From Flavobacteriales bacterium (lineage in GTDB: Bacteria > Bacteroidota > Bacteroidia > Flavobacteriales_F > PHOS-HE28), in contig JADJAA010000001.1 in assembly GCA_016704485.1 (NCBI GenBank), positions 434,001 through 498,000 of the forward strand: a stretch of DNA of 64,000 nt, read 5' to 3'. Positions 16,616 to 25,996 of this stretch are shown here, piece by piece. The position numbers and the translations under genes were made by a program. The notes beneath the pieces are model-generated. The model did not search any database and was not told the DNA's origin. It was given only the letters and a program-made list of their open reading frames with translations. How positions within the stretch are numbered: the stretch's first letter is position 1; each line of letters starts with the position of its first letter.

Positions 16616-18719
16616 AGTCGTGAAAGCGAGTGCTTTTGCCAGCTTATTCTCTCTAGCAGCTTGTGCTCAGCATGGAACTCCTACGGAAACGGCGAACCAA
16701 GATACCATGCACACACATACCAACCGCCTGATCAACGAAAGCAGCCCGTACCTGTTGCAGCACGCCCATAATCCAGTGGATTGGTATCCATGGGGTGAGG
16801 AGGCCTTTGCCAAAGCTCGTGCAGAGAATAAATTGATGCTTATCAGCATTGGATACAGCAGTTGCCATTGGTGCCACGTCATGGAACGCGAGAGCTTCGA
16901 GAACGATAGCGTTGCCACAATAATGAACGAACGGTTCGTTTGTATAAAAGTGGATCGCGAGGAACGGCCCGATGTGGATCAAGTCTACATGAGTGCAGTA
17001 CAGCTCATGACAGGCCGTGGCGGATGGCCCCTGAATTGTTTTGCACTGGCCGATGGAAGACCTGTCTTTGGTGGTACGTACTTCCCGGCCGATCAATGGT
17101 CCAAGATCCTAGTGGAGCTGAATGACAAATGGACCAAGGAACCGGACCACGTTATTGAATATGCCGAACGCCTCAAAAATGGTATTGCTGCTCAAAGCGT
17201 TGTGGAACCGGTTGAGATGAAGGGCGAATTCGATAAGCAAGTACTTCAAGAAATGGTGGATGCCTGGTCACCAACCTTCGACCTGGAGAACGGCGGACCT
17301 GACAAAGCGCCGAAATTCCCGATCCCGAACAACTATGAATTCCTACTCCGTTATGGCACGTTGATCAACGATAAGGAACTCTTGGACTACGTGCAAATGA
17401 CTTTGGATAAAATGGCATTTGGTGGGATCAACGACCAAGTAGGTGGAGGCTTTGCGCGCTACAGTACAGATGCGATCTGGAAAGCACCGCACTTTGAAAA
17501 AATGCTCTACGACAATGCACAGCTTGTCTCGTTGTACAGTCAGGCCTATCAAGCATTCAAGGAGCCGCTTTACAAAGAAACGATTGAACACACATTGGAA
17601 TTCATTGCACGCGAAATGACCTCTGCCGAGGGTGCTTTCTACAGTGCCTTGGATGCCGATAGCGAAGGTGAAGAAGGTCTTTTCTATGTCTGGGAAAAAG
17701 ACGAACTGCAAACGGTCCTTGGTGCTGAATACGATCTTGCCGCTGCGTACTACAACGTGGATGCCGCAGGACGTTGGGAGCACGGCCGATACATTCTCCT
17801 AAGGCAGCAAGGTGACGTTGAATTCGCAGAGAAATTCGGGATCCCGGTCAATGAACTGCGCCAGCGCATCGACAAGATCAACACGACACTTCTTGAAGCA
17901 CGTAGTAAACGGATCCGCCCGGGGTTGGATGACAAATCGCTGACCTCATGGAACGCGATGATGATCAAAGGCTATTGCGATGCCTATGAAGTACTTGGTA
18001 CAAAAGCATACTTGGAGCGTGCTACTGGAACCATGGACCTGTTCCTGAAAAAATGCAAGCGGCCCGATGGTGGACTCTGGCATTTATACAAAGACGGCAA
18101 AGCGAGCATCAATGGCTACTTGGAGGACTATTCGTTCATGATCGAAGCGTTGACCGCATTGTACAGTATCACGTTCGATGAACGGTGGTTGAATGAGGCG
18201 CGATCACTTGCCGACTATTCGATCGCACACTTCCATGATGCCAAGACAGGCACCTTCCACTTCACCAGTGACCTCGATCCCGCGCTGATCGCACGCCCGA
18301 GTGAGCTGCACGACAATGTGATACCCGCTTCCAACAGCAGCATGGCGAAAGGCCTGTTCCAACTGGGCCAACTCTTCGATAATGAACAGTATTCCACGAT
18401 CAGTAGCAGCTTACTGCATACCATGACACAACGCATGGCCGCTCACCCAAGCGGACATAGCAATTGGGCACAGCTATTATTGGCACATGTGTTCGCTTAT
18501 CCGGAGATCGCCGTTACCGGACCGAATGCCGTTGCAATGCGCGTGCAATTCATGGAACACTATTTGCCCAATAGACAGTTCATGGGTAGCACTACGGCAA
18601 GCTCTCTTCCGTTATTGGAAGGGAAGACGGTGGATGCCACCATGATCTATGTGTGCTTCGACAAGTCGTGCAAATTACCGGTGGAGACAGTTGAAAACGC
18701 TTTGAAACAAATACAGTGA
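16602..18719 (+). CDS. DUF255 / thioredoxin-domain protein (YyaL/SPATA20 family), lipoprotein
   Basis: 705 residues from ATG 16602. An N-terminal lipoprotein signal ends SLAACAQ (Cys21), then the DUF255 thioredoxin-like domain with LINESSPYLLQHAHNPVDWYPWGEEAF and a CHWC redox motif (88-91, GYSSCHWCHVMERESF), GRGGWPLNCFALADGRPVFGGTYFP. A long alpha/alpha-barrel region follows (KFPIPNNYEFLLRYG, GGINDQVGGGFARYSTD, HFEKMLYDNAQLV, ALDADSEGEEGLFYVW, TSWNAMMIKGYCDAYE). The family has no settled function. The lipidation signal on it is notable. The stop overlaps the GTG of the next gene. Confidence 0.88.
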   Translation: MLRSIVVKASAFASLFSLAACAQHGTPTETANQDTMHTHTNRLINESSPYLLQHAHNPVDWYPWGEEAFAKARAENKLMLISIGYSSCHWCHVMERESFENDSVATIMNERFVCIKVDREERPDVDQVYMSAVQLMTGRGGWPLNCFALADGRPVFGGTYFPADQWSKILVELNDKWTKEPDHVIEYAERLKNGIAAQSVVEPVEMKGEFDKQVLQEMVDAWSPTFDLENGGPDKAPKFPIPNNYEFLLRYGTLINDKELLDYVQMTLDKMAFGGINDQVGGGFARYSTDAIWKAPHFEKMLYDNAQLVSLYSQAYQAFKEPLYKETIEHTLEFIAREMTSAEGAFYSALDADSEGEEGLFYVWEKDELQTVLGAEYDLAAAYYNVDAAGRWEHGRYILLRQQGDVEFAEKFGIPVNELRQRIDKINTTLLEARSKRIRPGLDDKSLTSWNAMMIKGYCDAYEVLGTKAYLERATGTMDLFLKKCKRPDGGLWHLYKDGKASINGYLEDYSFMIEALTALYSITFDERWLNEARSLADYSIAHFHDAKTGTFHFTSDLDPALIARPSELHDNVIPASNSSMAKGLFQLGQLFDNEQYSTISSSLLHTMTQRMAAHPSGHSNWAQLLLAHVFAYPEIAVTGPNAVAMRVQFMEHYLPNRQFMGSTTASSLPLLEGKTVDATMIYVCFDKSCKLPVETVENALKQIQ

Positions 18720-19618
18720 AACAATCGATCCTTTTTATCATTTGCGCACTTGGACTTTCTTCCATTTCCGCACAGGCCTTGATCGTTCTACCGGTCGATG
18801 ACGATACACATACCATTGAGTTCAACCCGGCCTTCATCAAAAGCAATAGCATTACTTCCATCGTGGGCAATAAAATGGTGAAGCGTTCAAATGAACCCAT
18901 GCGCCCCAACGGCAGTTCATACTATTATCGGTTCGATGGGAAAGGGCGCACCGTGTATAGCAATAATGCATTCGGACATCCTGGAAGTGGCCGTGACACA
19001 GCTTCCGTAAAGTACATCTACGATGAGGCTGATCGCATAACGCAGCGCTTACGCAACGACCTTGGAGGACATTATACCTACACGATCGACTACGATGATA
19101 ACGGTAAGCCGGAGCGCGAAACCTATTCACGCATTGAGAACCTTGGCACAGATCGGTACAACGTGATCCCCGGTGAAGTGACCGTGATCAGTGACGAGCG
19201 CTTCCGGTACGAAGTGCAGAGCGATTCACTAACGAAGAAGCTATTCCTGAACAACTTGGACCTCCCCTACCGCGAACAGCTAATAGTTAAGGACTCACAC
19301 GGCTATCTGCGCACCATTGAAGACGTGTATCTGATGAGCAACAAACGAGCACGCATCACATTCAAATACGACGACAAAGGACGGCTCGCCGAACGACTTG
19401 AGCAGCCTGATATCGGTTGGTTGCATTCCACAAAACATACGTTCACGTATGACAACGTTGGCAACCTATTGCAAGCGATCCTTTGGAAAGACGACGTGCA
19501 AAAAGAACTTGCCGAATACCTCTATGAAGAAGGGAGCATGACGCTAAGTGCACGCATAGCCAAGGACATGGAGACAGGTCAGATCCATATTGTGAAGTAT
19601 GTGACGGAGAGGAGGTAA
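18716..19618 (+). CDS. Secreted YD-repeat-like protein
   Basis: 300 residues from GTG 18716, which overlaps the previous stop (GTGA). Signal peptide ends near SSISAQA. The rest has spaced strands typical of RHS/YD-like proteins: YYYRFDGKGRTVYSNN, VKYIYDEADRITQRLRND, YTYTIDYDDNGKPERETY, ITFKYDDKGRLAERLEQ and HTFTYDNVGNLLQAIL, each with an Asp-Xaa-Gly turn. No toxin domain or T9SS tail is present. Probably translationally coupled to the DUF255 gene. Function unknown. Confidence 0.7.
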   Translation: MKQSILFIICALGLSSISAQALIVLPVDDDTHTIEFNPAFIKSNSITSIVGNKMVKRSNEPMRPNGSSYYYRFDGKGRTVYSNNAFGHPGSGRDTASVKYIYDEADRITQRLRNDLGGHYTYTIDYDDNGKPERETYSRIENLGTDRYNVIPGEVTVISDERFRYEVQSDSLTKKLFLNNLDLPYREQLIVKDSHGYLRTIEDVYLMSNKRARITFKYDDKGRLAERLEQPDIGWLHSTKHTFTYDNVGNLLQAILWKDDVQKELAEYLYEEGSMTLSARIAKDMETGQIHIVKYVTERR

Positions 19619-19655
19619 CGCGTTGTTGGTTGTTGGTTTTGGGCTGCCTGGATGG

Positions 19656-19680
19656 GCGAATTGCCCTTTGGTCAATTCGC
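19656..19680. terminator. Possible hairpin between convergent genes
   Basis: GCGAATTG and CAATTCGC form an 8-bp perfect stem with a 9-base loop in the 113-bp gap between the YD-like gene and tsaB, which converge here. No clear T-tract follows, so termination activity is uncertain. Confidence 0.35.
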
Positions 19681-19731
19681 TGTCGCTTTCCTTGTCGCAG
19701 ATGTTTTTCATTCCAACAAGAAGGTAGCTTC

Positions 19732-20418
19732 TTACGCCTTCTTTGCCATACCCACATTGGCAGCCTTACCATAATCCGGCACCAGGTAAGCGAGGTCATC
19801 GAATGCTTCTGCAGTGTATCGCTTTTCCGCTGCTGTGAACATGTACTTGGCACTTGGCGTCATTCCCCGTAAAAAGGTGATATTCTCGTTGCCGTTCCAA
19901 AGCTCGGCAGCTTTGTCCGCACCATCGCCGAAGACCATGCGCGCTGCTGGTTGTTGTGCCCAATCCTGATCAAGGATCAGCGGGGCGGCGGGTTGCTGTG
20001 GCTCCAGTTCCGCTGAATACGGTTGTGAGAAAACTTCCATTCTTCGTGCATCCACCATGGGCCATAATTCTGCATTGCGCTCCGATGCATGCTCCAATGC
20101 ACCCTGGGCCAAGGTGCTCAACGTACTGAGACCGATCACAGGAATATCCAAGGCGTAACACATGCCTTTTGCAGCAGACAGACCAATGCGCAGACCAGTG
20201 TACGAACCCGGACCAATACCAACGGCAACCGCATCCAATTCCTGCAACGCGCAACCAGCCTCACGTATGACCTCTTCGATGAAGACGTTCAACTTTTCGG
20301 CATGTGCATTGGTCGTTGGGTCGCTCTCGCGGATGGCCAGCAACTTGCCAGCACGCGCAACAGCTACGCTGCACAATTTGGTTGCCGTTTCTATTGCAAG
20401 GATCAATGCCACGATCAC
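19732..20418 (-). CDS. tsaB: tRNA threonylcarbamoyladenosine biosynthesis protein TsaB
   Basis: 228 residues from GTG 20418 (a second GTG at 20412 would give MALILAIET, as in many homologs). TsaB is the non-catalytic ASKHA-fold partner of TsaD/TsaE in making t6A37 on ANN-decoding tRNAs. Motifs: LAIETATKLCSVAV, AHAEKLNVFIEEV, VAVGIGPGSYTGLRIGLSAAKGMCYAL and WPMVDARRMEVF. Length fits. The start overlaps the TGA of the TolC-family gene (GTGA), so the two are co-transcribed on the minus strand. Confidence 0.92.
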   Translation of the reverse strand: MIVALILAIETATKLCSVAVARAGKLLAIRESDPTTNAHAEKLNVFIEEVIREAGCALQELDAVAVGIGPGSYTGLRIGLSAAKGMCYALDIPVIGLSTLSTLAQGALEHASERNAELWPMVDARRMEVFSQPYSAELEPQQPAAPLILDQDWAQQPAARMVFGDGADKAAELWNGNENITFLRGMTPSAKYMFTAAEKRYTAEAFDDLAYLVPDYGKAANVGMAKKA

Positions 20419-21848
20419 AAAGTAACGGGTACGCCTTGCAGGATGTCCAGGTATTTCGTGGCCATCAGGTATTGGTATTTCGCGCGGATCAGATCGGCGG
20501 TAGAACGGTTCAACGTGGTCTTGGAAGTACTTAGTTCAATGGAGGTGATCACGCCTTGGTCGAAACGGTCCTGCGCGTATTGCAACGCCAACGTGCCTGC
20601 TTCCACGGCTTTGTTGGCCGCTAGGTATTGCTTGTACGCCGAGCGCTGCATCACCAAGGCATCCAACACATTGCCTTGCAGGTCGTTCCGAACTTGCAGG
20701 GTGTAGTTACGCGCTTTCTCATGTTGCACCTTGGCCTGATCGATCTGATACTTGTTCCGCATATTATTGAAGATCGGAATGTTCAACTGGAAACCGATCG
20801 ACTGGTTGAAATTCTGATCGAGCTGCTTTCCGAACGGAACGAGCGCCGTATTGATCGAATAATCCGGCGCAAAGACCGTTTCGCCACTTGCCGTTGCGCC
20901 GATCGGAACAGGGTCGTTCACCACAACATCACCCACTTGCTGAACATTCCTTCCACTGAATCCTGAACCGAGCGAACCATTGAAAGAGAGTGATGGAATA
21001 ATCCCGGCCTTTGCAATGGCCACCGACTTCTCAGCACTTTTCACCTGTAGTTCTGCTTGTGCGTAAGCGGGGTTCGTCCTGATCACATTGTCCAGGATCT
21101 GATCCGTACTGAGCGCGGGTGCTACAATGTCCGCATCGTTCAGTGTTGGTGCAACAATATCAAAAGTGCGTAATTCCGCAGGCTCCAATTGCATACCGCG
21201 ACCCAATGCAAATAGACGTTGATCATGTTGGCTGTGCAGATCAGTCGCGGTGTATTCCTCCTGAGCCAGTTGAGACTGTAAGGTCAATAGTTCCGCGCGT
21301 GCTACACGCCCCCCTTCAACCAAAGCATCCGTTCGACTGATCTGCAATTTGGTGTTTTCCACTTGTGTTTCAGCGGCACTGATCCGTTCGCGCAACCCAA
21401 GTACATCCAAGAACGCTTGCACAACGGTCAAGCGCACATCATTCATGGACGCTTCCATGCCCTTGGTGGCAGCCTCTACATCGATGCCCGCCTGCTTGAT
21501 GGAGTTCTGTTTACTGAACCCTTGGAAAAGGTCCACATTGCTGCTGAGGTAGAAATTGTTCGTACGGACTTCGTCGGTAGCGAACGTGTTGGTGAAGCGA
21601 TCGATAACCCGGCCGTAATTGTATCCATGCGTAGCACCTCCATTGAGGTCCGGTAGCAGGTTCCATTTTGCACGTGTTTGATTCTTGCCGGCGATATCCA
21701 TGTCCAGCCGGGCGTTAAGGATCGCCAAGTTGCGCTCCTCTGCGCGTTGCACGCATTCTTGAAGCGTCCATGCCTGCTGGGCGTGCATGCTGGTACAAAC
21801 CAAGAAAAGTAGAAAGGTTGATAGTGATCGCATCGGCAAGGTGTTCAT
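20415..21848 (-). CDS. TolC-family outer-membrane efflux protein
   Basis: 477 residues from ATG 21848 (ATG 21833 also possible), with a signal peptide ending CTSMHAQ. It opens with the family hallmark WTLQECVQRAEERNLAILNARLD and has the two long coiled-coil repeats of the OEP fold: AFLDVLGLRERISAAETQVENTKLQI and ALVMQRSAYKQYLAANKAVEAG. Between are barrel strands such as FYLSSNVDLFQGFSKQNSI and IGFQLNIPIFNNMRN. It would form a trimeric exit duct for a tripartite pump or type I exporter, but no membrane-fusion or inner-membrane pump genes are adjacent; the next gene is tsaB. Confidence 0.9.
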   Translation of the reverse strand: MNTLPMRSLSTFLLFLVCTSMHAQQAWTLQECVQRAEERNLAILNARLDMDIAGKNQTRAKWNLLPDLNGGATHGYNYGRVIDRFTNTFATDEVRTNNFYLSSNVDLFQGFSKQNSIKQAGIDVEAATKGMEASMNDVRLTVVQAFLDVLGLRERISAAETQVENTKLQISRTDALVEGGRVARAELLTLQSQLAQEEYTATDLHSQHDQRLFALGRGMQLEPAELRTFDIVAPTLNDADIVAPALSTDQILDNVIRTNPAYAQAELQVKSAEKSVAIAKAGIIPSLSFNGSLGSGFSGRNVQQVGDVVVNDPVPIGATASGETVFAPDYSINTALVPFGKQLDQNFNQSIGFQLNIPIFNNMRNKYQIDQAKVQHEKARNYTLQVRNDLQGNVLDALVMQRSAYKQYLAANKAVEAGTLALQYAQDRFDQGVITSIELSTSKTTLNRSTADLIRAKYQYLMATKYLDILQGVPVTL

Positions 21849-21869
21849 TCAGTTAGCTACCGGAGCGAA

Positions 21870-21900
21870 CAAAAATACCGGGGAGTTCCCGGCATACCAA
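21870..21900 (-). promoter_or_regulatory. Promoter for the tolC-like/tsaB unit
   Basis: On the minus strand, TTG (21900-21898), then a 20-base spacer, then TATTTTTG (21877-21870) match the Bacteroidota -33/-7 pattern. The expected transcript start is near 21863, about 15 bases before ATG 21848. The spacer contains CCGGG/CCCGG arms that could form a short hairpin in DNA. Confidence 0.6.
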
Positions 21901-21940
21901 GCCCATATGATGAACGGTGGCAGAACGGTGCGGGCGGAGA

Positions 21941-23170
21941 TCACATCCCCGTGATCTTCACTTCAACACGCCGATTGGCCTCGCTTTGTTCCTTGTTGGT
22001 CGGCTCCGGATAGATCATTGCGGAGTTCCCATAACCCAAGTATGTCATGCGATCGGGTTCTATATCATTCACTAAGAGATAGTTGAATATGGCTTGAGCA
22101 CGCGAGGTACTGAGCTCAATGAATTCCTTCTTATTCTTGAATGTTGGCCCGTTAACATGGCCTTGGATCTCTATCTTCACAGTGGGATTCTCTTGCATGA
22201 AACGCGCTAAAAGGACAAGCGAGGCTTCTGCACTTCGTACCACCTTGGATTCATTACCAACGAAATTGATATCGTCCAGGATCACTTGCTCACCAGGAGC
22301 GATGGGAACCAGCTTGATCTCTACCCGATTGATCGGCTCATTGTTGCCTTTCACCCTAACGGTACTGAACATATACCCTTTACGCGCGCAACCGATCTTC
22401 AGACTGCGGTAGAAATCCAGTTCAAAGCTGTAGCTGGATCGCCCTTTGGCCTCTACCACTTCATCGAACTTAAGACCATCGATCGTGATCTTCGCCATGA
22501 GCGGCTCGCGATTGACCGCGCTTATGACATGGATCTCCAATGCCTGCTTTTTCTTTTCATCTACTTCTGGTTCCGGAGGTGGTGGTGGTGGGTCATAGTG
22601 GAACCGGATCGTATAGCCAGCTCTGGGACGCTCACTTTGGTCCACCACTAAATAGAATAGCTGACCGGCCTCGGTCTTCATGGAATTGCTGTAGCTGGAG
22701 CCAAGGCCGCTACGTACGTAATTTTCTGTTGCGCTCTTACTCAACCCGCACATGGACCTGATAGTGGTATCGTTACGGGAAATGTTGGATCGCAGGGGTA
22801 CCACTTGTTTATTGATGACCTTATCGCAGATACCGGGAATGGCTCCTTCGAATACCAGAAAATCGATATCATCGCGGATGTCCTTAGGTATGATATCGAA
22901 GGTGAGGTTACATGCCACCGGCACTCTGAATTTGTACCAAGTCGTATGGTGTTCCCGCTCGAACCATTGCTTATCCTCGAATGGATTCTCCTTGATCTCC
23001 AGTACATTGCCAAAACCACGGACCGCCTGATCATTCACGTAGAATGAGTCCGGAATGTAGATCGCACCCGTGCAATCACCATTCTCCTGTGTGAACGGTC
23101 GCACTTGAGCATTTACCGTTGTTATCAGAAGCGTTAGTGCCAAGAAGAGGGTTAGGCGTAATGTTCTCAC
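21941..23170 (-). CDS. OmpA-family outer-membrane protein
   Basis: 409 residues from GTG 23170. Signal peptide ends TTVNAQ. The N-terminal half has a lectin-like or CUB-like beta domain (HHTTWYKFRVPVACNLTFDIIPKDIRDDIDFLVFEG) with four further cysteines, then a Pro-rich linker (DPPPPPPEPEVDEKKKQ). The C-terminal OmpA/MotB domain has VKIEIQGHVNGPTFKN, ELSTSRAQAIFNYLLVNDI, YLGYGNSAMIYPEPTNKE and ANRRVEVKI, the peptidoglycan-binding signature. It likely tethers the outer membrane to the cell wall. It follows the metH C-terminal gene by 52 bp on the same strand. Confidence 0.85.
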   Translation of the reverse strand: MRTLRLTLFLALTLLITTVNAQVRPFTQENGDCTGAIYIPDSFYVNDQAVRGFGNVLEIKENPFEDKQWFEREHHTTWYKFRVPVACNLTFDIIPKDIRDDIDFLVFEGAIPGICDKVINKQVVPLRSNISRNDTTIRSMCGLSKSATENYVRSGLGSSYSNSMKTEAGQLFYLVVDQSERPRAGYTIRFHYDPPPPPPEPEVDEKKKQALEIHVISAVNREPLMAKITIDGLKFDEVVEAKGRSSYSFELDFYRSLKIGCARKGYMFSTVRVKGNNEPINRVEIKLVPIAPGEQVILDDINFVGNESKVVRSAEASLVLLARFMQENPTVKIEIQGHVNGPTFKNKKEFIELSTSRAQAIFNYLLVNDIEPDRMTYLGYGNSAMIYPEPTNKEQSEANRRVEVKITGM

Positions 23171-23222
23171 AAGGCGTTGATACGTAAAACAATGCCCTGG
23201 GTTTCACCTTCCGGGCCAAGTG

Positions 23223-25940
23223 CTATCCGTATGCCAGATTGCTACCCAGCCACCGCTCCATCCATTCCTTATCCTTTCCTTTTCTGGCGGCCATATCCGC
23301 TATTTGATCCGCAGACACTTTGCCCACGCCGAAATACTTGCTCTGTGGATGTGCGAAATAGAATCCACTTACTGCTGCCGTAGGCCACATGGCCAAGCCC
23401 TCGGTGAGCTTTATGCCCGTATGTCTCTCTGCATCCAACAACCGGAACAGTTCGGGCTTTTCAGTATGGTCCGGACAAGCTGGATAGCCCGGTGCCGGCC
23501 GGATCCCAGCATACTTTTCCTTGATCAGCTCATCATTACTGAGCTGCTCTTTCTGTGCGTATCCCCAGATCTCTTTGCGCACGGTTTCATGGAGCTTCTC
23601 AGCGAACGCTTCCGCTAAACGATCGGCCAATGCTTTCAGAAGGATCGCATTGTAATCATCATGGTTCTCCTCAAATCGTTTTACGTGTTCATCAACGCCA
23701 TGGCCCGTGGTAACCGCAAAGCCACCCATCATATCCGGAGCCACATCTTTCGGAGCAACGAAGTCAGCCAAAGCGATGTACGGCACACCCGGTGCTTTTT
23801 TGCTTTGTTGACGCATGGTCTGGAAACGACCGACGACCTTTTGGCGTGATGCATCAGCGTAGAGCTCCACATCGTCGTCATTTACGGAATTAGCGTACCA
23901 GATCGCGGCAACTCCATTGGCTTGCAACCACTTCTCCTTAATAATGCGATCCAACATGGCACGCGCATCAGCATACAGTTTCGTGGCGTGCTCCCCAACA
24001 ACTTCATCTTCCAGGATCTTCGGGAACTTACCCGCAAGCTCCCAAGCCATGAAGAATGGTGTCCAATCGATATAGGGTACCAACTGTTCGATCGGGAAAT
24101 TCTTGAATTGGAATACCCCGGTGCTCTTGGCCAACACCGGTGGTTCAGCGGTCCAGTCGATCGCGAATTTCTTTTCACGCGCTTCTGCGATCGGTATATA
24201 TTCCTTAGCGCGTTGGCTGTTCTCGTAATGGGTGCGCACCTGGGCGTACTCTGCTTTAATATCCTTCAGGTAAATATCCCGCTCATTCTCGCTGAACAGT
24301 TTACTCACGGCAGGGACGGATCTGCTCGCATCGATGACATGCACTACGGGTTGGCTGTAGTGCGGTTCAATACGCACAGCAGTATGCACGCGGCTTGTTG
24401 TTGCACCGCCGATCAAGAGTGGGATGGTGAATTTTTCACGCTCCATCTCTTTGGCCACATGCACCATTTCATCCAATGATGGTGTGATCAATCCACTCAA
24501 CCCGATGATGTCCACTTGCATCTCCTTCGCGGCTTTCAGGATCGTGGCACTCTGCACCATCACACCGAGGTCGATGACCTGCCAACCGTTGCATGCGAGG
24601 ATCACCCCCACGATGTTCTTGCCAATGTCATGTACGTCGCCCTTCACTGTCGCAAGCAGAACCTTTCTTGCACCTTCCTTGCGTGTTCCCAGTATAATGC
24701 CTTCTGGTTTTGGAGCAAGTGCATCCTTATCTTTCTTGGCCTGAAGGAAGGGTTCCAAATAAGCGACGGCACGCTTCATTACACGCGCACTTTTCACCAC
24801 TTGTGGAAGGAACATTTTTCCGGCTCCGAAGAGATCACCTACCACGTTCATTCCGGCCATCAACGGACCTTCGATCACTTTTACTGGATCTTCCAATGCA
24901 AGTCGCGCTTCTTCCGTATCGATCTCAATGTACTCCGTAATACCATGTACCAATGCATGTTTCAAGCGTTCCGTTACATCACCCTCTCGCCAAGCGGCCT
25001 GCTGTGCGATCACTTCTGCAGTGGGCGCTGCGGTGAAACGCTCCGCAAAGGTCACCATGCGCTCCGTGGCATCGGGCCTGCGCGCTAGCAATACATCCTC
25101 CACATGTTCCAACAGGTCTTTCGGAATGTCATCATATACACCGATCTGGCCCGCGTTCACAATGCCCATGTCCATTCCTGCCTGAATGGCGTGGTACAGA
25201 AATGCCGTGTGTATCGCTTCGCGAACAGGTTCATTCCCTCGGAAACTGAAACTCACGTTACTCACACCACCGCTCACCAATACACCGGGCAGATTCTTCT
25301 TGATCCATTTCACCGCTTCGATGTATTCGATGGCATAGCGATCGTGTTCGCTCATACCCGTCGCTACTGTTAGAATGTTCGGATCGATGATGATGTCGTG
25401 CGGTGGGAAGCCAGCGGTTTTCGTGAGCAGATCATACACGCGTTGCGCGATCTGGATCCTGCGTTCGAAATTATCCGCCTGACCTTGTTCATCAAAACAC
25501 ATTACAACAACGGCCGCACCCAGCCGACGAACGATCTTGGCTTGACGTAGGAACTCCTCCTCCCCTTCCTTCAGACTGATACTGTTCGCGATGCCCTTGC
25601 CCTGCAGGCATTTCAATCCGGCTTCGATCACGCTGAACTTGCTGCTGTCCACCATCACCGGAACACGTGCAATGTCCGGTTCGGCAGCGATCAAGTTGAG
25701 CAATTTTGTCATGGCCTGCACGCCATCGATCAGGCCCTCATCCATGTTCACGTCGATCACTTGCGCTCCGTTCTCAACTTGCTGACGTGCCACTTCGACG
25801 GCTTTGTCGTAGTCGCCAGCTTTGATCAGTTTGCGGAAAGCGGCACTACCGGTAACGTTCGTGCGCTCGCCGATGTTGACGAAGTTGCTTTCCTTGAAAA
25901 TGCGGAGCGGCTCTAAGCCGGAGTAGGTTGGGATGGACAT
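23223..25940 (-). CDS. metH: Methionine synthase, C-terminal subunit (folate, cobalamin and activation domains)
   Basis: 905 residues. It has the pterin-binding domain (FVNIGERTNVTGSAAFRKLI at about 20, then VDVNMDEGLIDG), the cobalamin cap and Rossmann domain with the axial-His motif DVHDIGKNIVGVILACNGW, and the AdoMet-dependent activation domain at the C-terminus (GIRPAPGYPACPDHTEK). It lacks the homocysteine-binding domain, which is encoded separately just upstream. Together the two proteins transfer a methyl group from 5-methyl-tetrahydrofolate to homocysteine through B12. The split form is common in Bacteroidota. It lies downstream of a SAM riboswitch. Confidence 0.95.
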   Translation of the reverse strand: MSIPTYSGLEPLRIFKESNFVNIGERTNVTGSAAFRKLIKAGDYDKAVEVARQQVENGAQVIDVNMDEGLIDGVQAMTKLLNLIAAEPDIARVPVMVDSSKFSVIEAGLKCLQGKGIANSISLKEGEEEFLRQAKIVRRLGAAVVVMCFDEQGQADNFERRIQIAQRVYDLLTKTAGFPPHDIIIDPNILTVATGMSEHDRYAIEYIEAVKWIKKNLPGVLVSGGVSNVSFSFRGNEPVREAIHTAFLYHAIQAGMDMGIVNAGQIGVYDDIPKDLLEHVEDVLLARRPDATERMVTFAERFTAAPTAEVIAQQAAWREGDVTERLKHALVHGITEYIEIDTEEARLALEDPVKVIEGPLMAGMNVVGDLFGAGKMFLPQVVKSARVMKRAVAYLEPFLQAKKDKDALAPKPEGIILGTRKEGARKVLLATVKGDVHDIGKNIVGVILACNGWQVIDLGVMVQSATILKAAKEMQVDIIGLSGLITPSLDEMVHVAKEMEREKFTIPLLIGGATTSRVHTAVRIEPHYSQPVVHVIDASRSVPAVSKLFSENERDIYLKDIKAEYAQVRTHYENSQRAKEYIPIAEAREKKFAIDWTAEPPVLAKSTGVFQFKNFPIEQLVPYIDWTPFFMAWELAGKFPKILEDEVVGEHATKLYADARAMLDRIIKEKWLQANGVAAIWYANSVNDDDVELYADASRQKVVGRFQTMRQQSKKAPGVPYIALADFVAPKDVAPDMMGGFAVTTGHGVDEHVKRFEENHDDYNAILLKALADRLAEAFAEKLHETVRKEIWGYAQKEQLSNDELIKEKYAGIRPAPGYPACPDHTEKPELFRLLDAERHTGIKLTEGLAMWPTAAVSGFYFAHPQSKYFGVGKVSADQIADMAARKGKDKEWMERWLGSNLAYG

Positions 25941-25996
25941 TTTGATCAGACGATCAGAAAATTAGACGATCAGAAAATGAAATGAACCGATGCGCT